A DNA stretch of 64,000 nucleotides. Source: Nannobrachium achirus. Its lineage: Eukaryota; Chordata; Actinopteri; Myctophiformes; Myctophidae. The stretch spans positions 34,730,082 to 34,794,081 of the forward strand of contig OY997645.1 of assembly GCA_963921795.1 (NCBI GenBank), written 5' to 3'. Under the pieces are notes generated by a model. The model had not been told where the DNA came from, made no database searches, and saw nothing but the letters and a program-made list of their open reading frames with translations. Positions 58,265 to 64,000 of this stretch are shown piece by piece (position 1 is the first letter of the stretch; each line of letters starts with the position of its first letter). Both the position numbers and the translations under genes were made by a program.

Positions 58265-58577
58265 TTTGCAGCTGGTCGGGTAGGTGGAGGATGAAATAAA
58301 AGCTAGTTTGCTTGCCACCTCAGCTGGCGGAATAGACGTCCCATGGTAATTTCTCCGCTTTCAGTGTTACTCCGTGGGAGTCAGGGGAAACGTCTGATAA
58401 TATCCTCGGCTGGTTGTTACTAGCAGAGATGAACGAAGTGGGATTCCAAAACAAACTGTCCAGCTGTATCGAATCCATAAACGTCAACTCAGTAGAAATC
58501 CGTAACTGGTTCTAGCAGCGGAGAAGAAAATGAGTCCAACAAAGTTGAGTCCCCAATATCTCCTCGGAGCTAATCCG

Positions 58578-58593
58578 GCAATCGAATGGACCA
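58578..58593 (-). promoter_or_regulatory. Candidate primer-binding site
   Basis: On the minus strand TGGTCCATTCGATTGC begins two bases after the 5' LTR. TGG pairs with the CCA end of a tRNA. The tRNA is not identified. Confidence 0.5.
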
Positions 58594-58595
58594 TT

Positions 58596-59106
58596 TGATG
58601 GAATTTGGATCATATTCCATATGGATAAACAGTTTTCCCCAACCATAATAAAGTACTCCACACAATGAATGAGACCACACCGGGGAATATGCGTTTTTTG
58701 ATAAGTTGTATTGAAAATATAGTCAGTTTAAATTGTACTGTACAAGTACAGTAGAGCAAAATCACCCATCGTAGCTCTCAGGTTAATAGACAGTTGACAT
58801 GATTTTATATAGTTACTGTGAAGCAGTATGATGTAATATCGTGACCGTGGTCACCTCATCGGCTGACCTGACCTTTATCAGTGGTCAGAACACAACAGAA
58901 TTGTTGATTAAAGATGGTTTGCCAGTTACATACTGTATCAGGCCCTTGTACAGTGTCAAGGCTGTAGGAACAACAACGTTAGAACAACAGGGTTTGTTTT
59001 GGAACAGGGTGGCAAACAGCACAATCAAAGAGTTAAGATATTTGACCGTTATACACAAATTGGTACACACTATATTAATATTATTTTAAATAATATTAAT
59101 CCATCA
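58596..59106 (-). repeat. 5' LTR of the nested element
   Basis: This 511-bp LTR shows no difference by eye from 38828-39338. It is followed on the plus strand by the GTAAA target duplication and the rest of the split tandem repeat. Confidence 0.92.
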
Positions 59107-60240
59107 GTAAATGCGACCTACGGTCGCAACTACACCTGCTAATGCATAATTATACAAAAAACGTGTTAAAATGCAATCCATGTACACTAAACATTTTTCC
59201 TTTTTTTATTTTTTTTTATTTTACGTTTTTATAATTAGTGTAACAAGAGTATTGCCTCTATTATCTTATCACTGTAGTAGTTTTTATTCCTCTCTTAACT
59301 ATATGGGCAAGGATGGGCAAGATTTTTTACGTTTTTACGTTATTTTTTAAGTTACATTTTTTACAAATACAATACAATTTAATTATGAGAGCCAGTCCCT
59401 GGTCTTTGTAGCAGAATACACACAATGTATACCATTGAGGATATTAATTCCCCTTTTGAACTATTAATCTACCCTTTGGGCTTTTCTAAAAGGCAGTTGT
59501 TTGTTCCTGGGGGATTTATTATCTGTTAACCATACCAAATTAGCTGCCTACTGTAACTAGGCTTTCGGTTACACAGTCTTGTCCACACTTCATTATTATT
59601 ATTATTAATTATGCGTTATTTGCAGTTTCCCAATTACATTTCTGTTAATTTGACAAATTAGCCTATCATATTAGTTTTTGACTTTTATTCAGTCACTGTT
59701 GGTGTCGCCGTGTCGTGCAGAATTATTTTCTGCAGAGAAAAGCTGTATAGCCGACGTCAGCAAGGGGGAGAAGATGACAGTCAGCCCCATGGCCTCCCCT
59801 AAGTAACAAGAAATCTTGTGAAATAAAATGTTGTCAACCAATCATCAAGGACGATGATACACGAAAGAAGAAGTAGAAGTTTAATTGATATTAATTTATT
59901 AGTGAATACATTTTCTCCATTGACTTATATATCCATATCCATATATGGAGCTACTGTATATCCATATCTGGAGTTTGTGATGTCAGATAGGTATTGGCCA
60001 GCTCCATATATGGAGATCCAGGTGATGATAGTCAGCTCCATATGGAGAGAGACACACACAATTAAAAAGGACAGAATCGTTTAGCACGCTCAAATGGGAC
60101 AAGGACTGACACATACAGAGATAATTATTTGCAAGTGTGTCTCATGTCACTGCAACTTTCTAGTTCAAAACATTTAAAAAACATTCCCAGAAAATCTTTG
60201 CTTTAAAAATCTATAAAGATTTGCACAAATGTTCACGATT
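59107..60240. other. Non-coding; end of the split repeat and CCATATATGG motifs
   Basis: 59107-59133 is the missing end of the family unit broken at 38828. The rest is AT-rich. CCATATATGG occurs at about 59938 and 60005 in a short CTCCATATATGGAG palindrome context. No gene is supported. Confidence 0.5.
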
Positions 60241-60322
60241 CTTCAAAAATAGCAGATCTACAAGCTTGCAGCGTGGCACTCGGTGCCGTGCTGTGAGCTT
60301 GTATATCTGCTATTTTTCAATA
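60241..60322. repeat. 80-bp palindromic element
   Basis: AAAATAGCAGATCTACAAGC on the left pairs with GCTTGTATATCTGCTATTTT on the right around a GC-rich loop. The same family occurs inside the hAT MITE (11216-11292) and at 56731 and 56871. Confidence 0.85.
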
Positions 60323-60610
60323 GCTAAAGCATAAAATAATGGTTAAAGTGATTACAATCTAGAGTGTCTAAATTAGTTAACGCAACTATAAGATAAAGAA
60401 AGAAAGAACTATTACACTGCTATTTCATCACACACAGATCAGCTGTTAGAATGACATGGGAATTTGTGAATTCCTTGGACTCATGAGAAAACAACAGTGT
60501 GATCAGAGATATAAGGTAACGTTTCAGAGTTGGACAGATGCTGCTCTGTCAGCTGCATGGTATGATCTCCTGATCTTGGAGAGATCAGTTTGGTACAGGA
60601 GGGGTAAGCT

Positions 60611-60622
60611 GTGTTTCTACAG
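60611..60622 (+). promoter_or_regulatory. Putative 3' splice site before OR gene 4
   Basis: GTGTTTCTACAG ends 42 bases before the start codon. A possible donor (AAG|GTAACG) lies at 60516. This is weaker than for genes 1-3. Confidence 0.35.
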
Positions 60623-60664
60623 ATCAGTGTCTTCATGTGAATAATAACTATTTGTGAAGCAATA

Positions 60665-61636
60665 ATGGCAATATACACCAATCTAACTACAACTATAAAA
60701 GAGTTTTACATCATTGGATTCCCTGGACTTGAACCACAGTACTATGTACCAGTGTCTTTGCTTTTCCTAATCACTTTCTTATCTATTGTTGTTGGCAATT
60801 TCTTCATTTTAGGTTTGGTTACCTTCGAAAGATTTCTTCATAAACCAACATATGTAATTTTTTGCCACTTGGCTTTGACAGACATAATATTTGGATTTGT
60901 AACTCTGCCTAAAATCATTGCCAGGTATTGGTGGGATGACAGAATTGTTTCATTTGGCGCTTGCTTCACTCAGATGTATTTTGTCCATTCCCTAGGAGCC
61001 ATTCATTCTCTGATTTTGCTGATGATGGCCATTGATCGCTTTATTGCCATATGTCTTCCTTTGCGATACCCAGCTTTGGTTACGAATTCTATTATGTTGA
61101 TCGTCTGTGGGTTTAGTTGGATAGTGACATTCTTTAGAATGTCTGTAGTTGTAGCTCAGGCTCTCACTTTACCATACTGCAACTCTAACGTCATTGCACA
61201 TTGCTATTGTGATCGCATTTCAATCGTCAGACTGGCCTGCCGAAAGGACAAATACATAGAAAATATTTCATTTGGATTTGCAATGTTTAGTTTGTTGGTC
61301 CCACTTGGATTTATAATTATTTCATATTTTGCTATAATCTTCTCTGTTCTGAAGATCTCTGGCTCACACAGAGCTAGAGTTATGTCCACCTGTACTCCAC
61401 AGATATTCATAACAAGTCTTTATTATCTACCCAGATGTTTTGTTTATCTGGCATATTTTGTGGGATATAAATTTCCAAATGCAGATGCCCGAATTGTTGT
61501 GATAATGTTATACAGTCTTGTCCCAGCTGCGGTTAACCCAATCATATATTGTTTTAAGACTAAAGATATCAAAGAAATATTAATAAAAAGACTGAAGACC
61601 ACAAAAATTGGAATTCATATTAAGGTCTCCTTCTAA
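60665..61636 (+). CDS. Olfactory receptor, divergent fish type (gene 4)
   Basis: This is an intact 323-aa single-exon OR. It has an N-glycosylation site at N6, GFPGLEPQYY before TM1, VGN in TM1 (44-45), LHKPTY (58-63), AIDRFIAIC at the end of TM3 (122-130) with LPLRYP, YCDRISIVRLAC in the second outer loop, STCTPQIF in TM6 and NPIIYCFKTKDIK in TM7. It differs from genes 1-3 in TM2 (CHLALTD, not LPLND) and in TM6 (TCTPQ, not TC..HL), so it belongs to a different OR subfamily. The GFPGL start is usual in class I ORs. No disabling change is seen. Confidence 0.93.
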   Translation: MAIYTNLTTTIKEFYIIGFPGLEPQYYVPVSLLFLITFLSIVVGNFFILGLVTFERFLHKPTYVIFCHLALTDIIFGFVTLPKIIARYWWDDRIVSFGACFTQMYFVHSLGAIHSLILLMMAIDRFIAICLPLRYPALVTNSIMLIVCGFSWIVTFFRMSVVVAQALTLPYCNSNVIAHCYCDRISIVRLACRKDKYIENISFGFAMFSLLVPLGFIIISYFAIIFSVLKISGSHRARVMSTCTPQIFITSLYYLPRCFVYLAYFVGYKFPNADARIVVIMLYSLVPAAVNPIIYCFKTKDIKEILIKRLKTTKIGIHIKVSF

Positions 61637-62720
61637 AGGCTATATTAGGCTAATTAGGAGAGTAATAGACACTTGCTGTAATTTGCTGCTGATATCAAAA
61701 CATTTAATTTGATTCAGCTCAAACATTCATCTTTTTCTGTTGAACAGAATATAATCAGTTTACAAACATAATCCCACAATAATTCATGTGTGAACGTCCT
61801 GCCCTATCATTCTTAACTTCAAAATCAATCTTTAATTCCCAAAACTTTATTTAAGCACTTATAATAACAAAATTACAATGTACTTTACGTACTTTACTCT
61901 GAATACAATGTATAATAGGCTACAATAAAATCTGAACAGAATATAAATAATGATATAGAATAAATGAGAAATCAAAACATACAGTACATTTTATTTATTT
62001 TCTTATTATGGAAAATCATTTTAATAAAAATATCTTTTAAGAAGGAATTTAAAAGAAACCACTGGTTTATCAAGTTTGAACTCCTCCATCAGGTCGTTCC
62101 GGAGCCAAGGAGCCCTAAGGCACAATGACGATCACCCTCTGTCATCATTAGCCTTGAGCCTCAGAAACAATCAGCAGCTCAACCCAAAAATAGACTCTGT
62201 ACAAATGGAATTAGGGGCCAGGCCATGAAATACCACAAAAGTCATCAGTAAAAAATGTAAATCACCTGCCTGCGTGAAGGAAAGTAAAAACATAATTAAT
62301 GTGTTGTTAGAAGTAGCCTACCCTATGCCTACAGAACCATCATTCTGTACAATTTGGTGCCGACTGAGTGTTTTTCTTTCTTTCTTTTTTTTTATGACAG
62401 TCATGCTAAAATACCATTAAAATATTACATTACATGCACTAGTCAAGGCATGAGGAAATAAGCATGAAAGACTATTTTGGTGTCTTTATATGACTAAAAA
62501 TGTATGTGATCTTAGATATAAGTTGACAAAAATATGTCTGAACAAAGCTTGTTAATTTGAGTCTCAAAGTTTACAGACTTTACACTGACACTAGGTTTTT
62601 GGAAAGAGACCTGATATTATTGGAAGTACAAAATTGATCTAGGACCATAATGACAAGTGTTTTCCATGTTTGTTGGCCTTTTGCTTTCTTTTGCACTTTT
62701 GGCACTGCTGCTAAATTATA
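61637..62720. other. 3' flank of OR gene 4
   Basis: AT-rich and non-coding. No repeat is recognised with confidence. Confidence 0.4.
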
Positions 62721-62723
62721 TTA

Positions 62724-63190
62724 AGGGGGGGCATGGTGGTGCAGTCGCCTCAAAGGTCAAAATACCTATATACTGTAGACCTACTCACTGTATAATGTCT
62801 CTGCTCTTGGGTATTTTTTGACACTGCTGCTAAAATTATGTCAAAGTGATTCAGAGGTGATAATAGCAATTTACAATGAATGTTGAACTCTGAAGTCTTG
62901 TACCTGTTTATGTCTACATTAATACAATATTTTGTCCTTGTTTTGATAATAAGGAATTGCTGTTGCATGGCTTGCATGAAGCATTCTCTCTCTTTCTTTA
63001 TGTCTCTCCCCAACTGGCCGAGGGTCGAGGCCCGTCCTGACCTGGCCCACATGCACAGAGCCTGGTTCTTCTCTGCATTTCTTCCTGTTAAAGGGGAGTT
63101 TTTGCTCCTGGGTCTCTGTGCAAAAACTCAAGAGTGAACATAGGCCTACTCTACAACAGTGTAGAGAGTATGGTCACCCTTGACCTAGCT
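62724..63190 (+). repeat. Fish SINE/LINE remnant
   Basis: GGGGGGCATGGTGGTGCAGT resembles the head of a common tRNA-related fish repeat. AACTGGCCGAGGGTCGAGGC, GAGCCTGGTTCTTC and TTCCTGTTAAAGGGGAGTTT resemble the tail found at 22690-22780. Confidence 0.5.
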
Positions 63191-63208
63191 GCACCACTGA
63201 CTTGTAGT

Positions 63209-64000
<792 letters not shown>

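Larger units (their letters stand above)
38828..59106 (-). mobile_element. Nested LTR retroelement / endogenous retrovirus-like, gag-only
   Basis: Two 511-bp LTRs (38828-39338 and 58596-59106) begin TGATGG and end CCATCA and show no difference by eye. GTAAA directly flanks both ends (38823-38827 and 59107-59111). The uninterrupted form of the target is present in the neighbouring tandem unit at 37971-37996. On the minus strand a TGG-starting sequence (TGGTCCATTCGATTGCCG) lies two bases inside the 5' LTR and fits a primer-binding site, and AAGGGGATGGAA fits the polypurine tract next to the 3' LTR. The original interior is about 4.2 kb (54567-58595 plus 39339-39503); the rest is later insertions. 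Only a short gag-like ORF is seen. Pol and env are absent, so it is non-autonomous. Confidence 0.88.

Noticed and set aside
38828..59106. The two 511-bp repeats as copies of a MITE with TGATGGA ends
   Set aside because: The GTAAA duplication spans the pair, not each copy: the left flank of copy 1 and right flank of copy 2 join to the empty site. That fits LTRs of one insertion.

Overview
The window looks like nuclear DNA of a teleost fish. It holds four intact, intronless-CDS olfactory receptor (OR) genes of fish type, spread among many kinds of transposable element, microsatellites and MITE-like repeats. There is no operon structure, rRNA or recognisable tRNA gene. I see no other intact host gene. 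All family names come from reading the sequence and from family knowledge; no database search was run.

Layout. 1-5640: a (TATG)n microsatellite split by a complete 4.8-kb LTR retrotransposon on the minus strand (668-5485). Its only ORF is a Gag with a zinc knuckle, followed by a long coiled coil that resembles two host proteins (SCLT1-like, then HOOK-like). 5640-22000: three related OR genes (6320, 11706, 20739), all plus strand and each with a 3' splice site just before the ATG. Between them lie TTAA- and hAT-type MITEs, tRNA-related SINE-like repeats, LINE fragments and a broken Jockey/I-like LINE with another LINE inserted in its endonuclease part. 22000-34000: LINE/SINE tails, MITEs, interstitial telomere-like repeats, a decayed DIRS-like retroelement (about 26.9-30.2 kb) and a 660-bp foldback element. 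34000-38830: repeats of a family marked by the palindrome GCGACCTACGGTCGC, including an 843-bp tandem array.

38828-59106: a nest of three insertions. The outer layer is an LTR retroelement/endogenous retrovirus on the minus strand with two 511-bp LTRs that appear identical and a 5-bp target duplication (GTAAA). The tandem repeat it entered preserves an empty site. Inside it lies a DNA-transposon-like segment with 160-bp inverted repeats 14.7 kb apart, and inside that a full-length 10.1-kb L1/Tx1-type LINE with a 16-bp target duplication. 59107-64000: repeat remnants and a fourth, more divergent OR gene (60665).

The main discovery candidate is the gag-only LTR element at 668-5485, which seems to have replaced pol with captured host coiled-coil sequence. 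The second is the young, layered 20-kb ERV/DNA transposon/LINE nest, whose order of insertion can be read directly. The OR genes are probably expressed singly from their own promoters in olfactory neurons.
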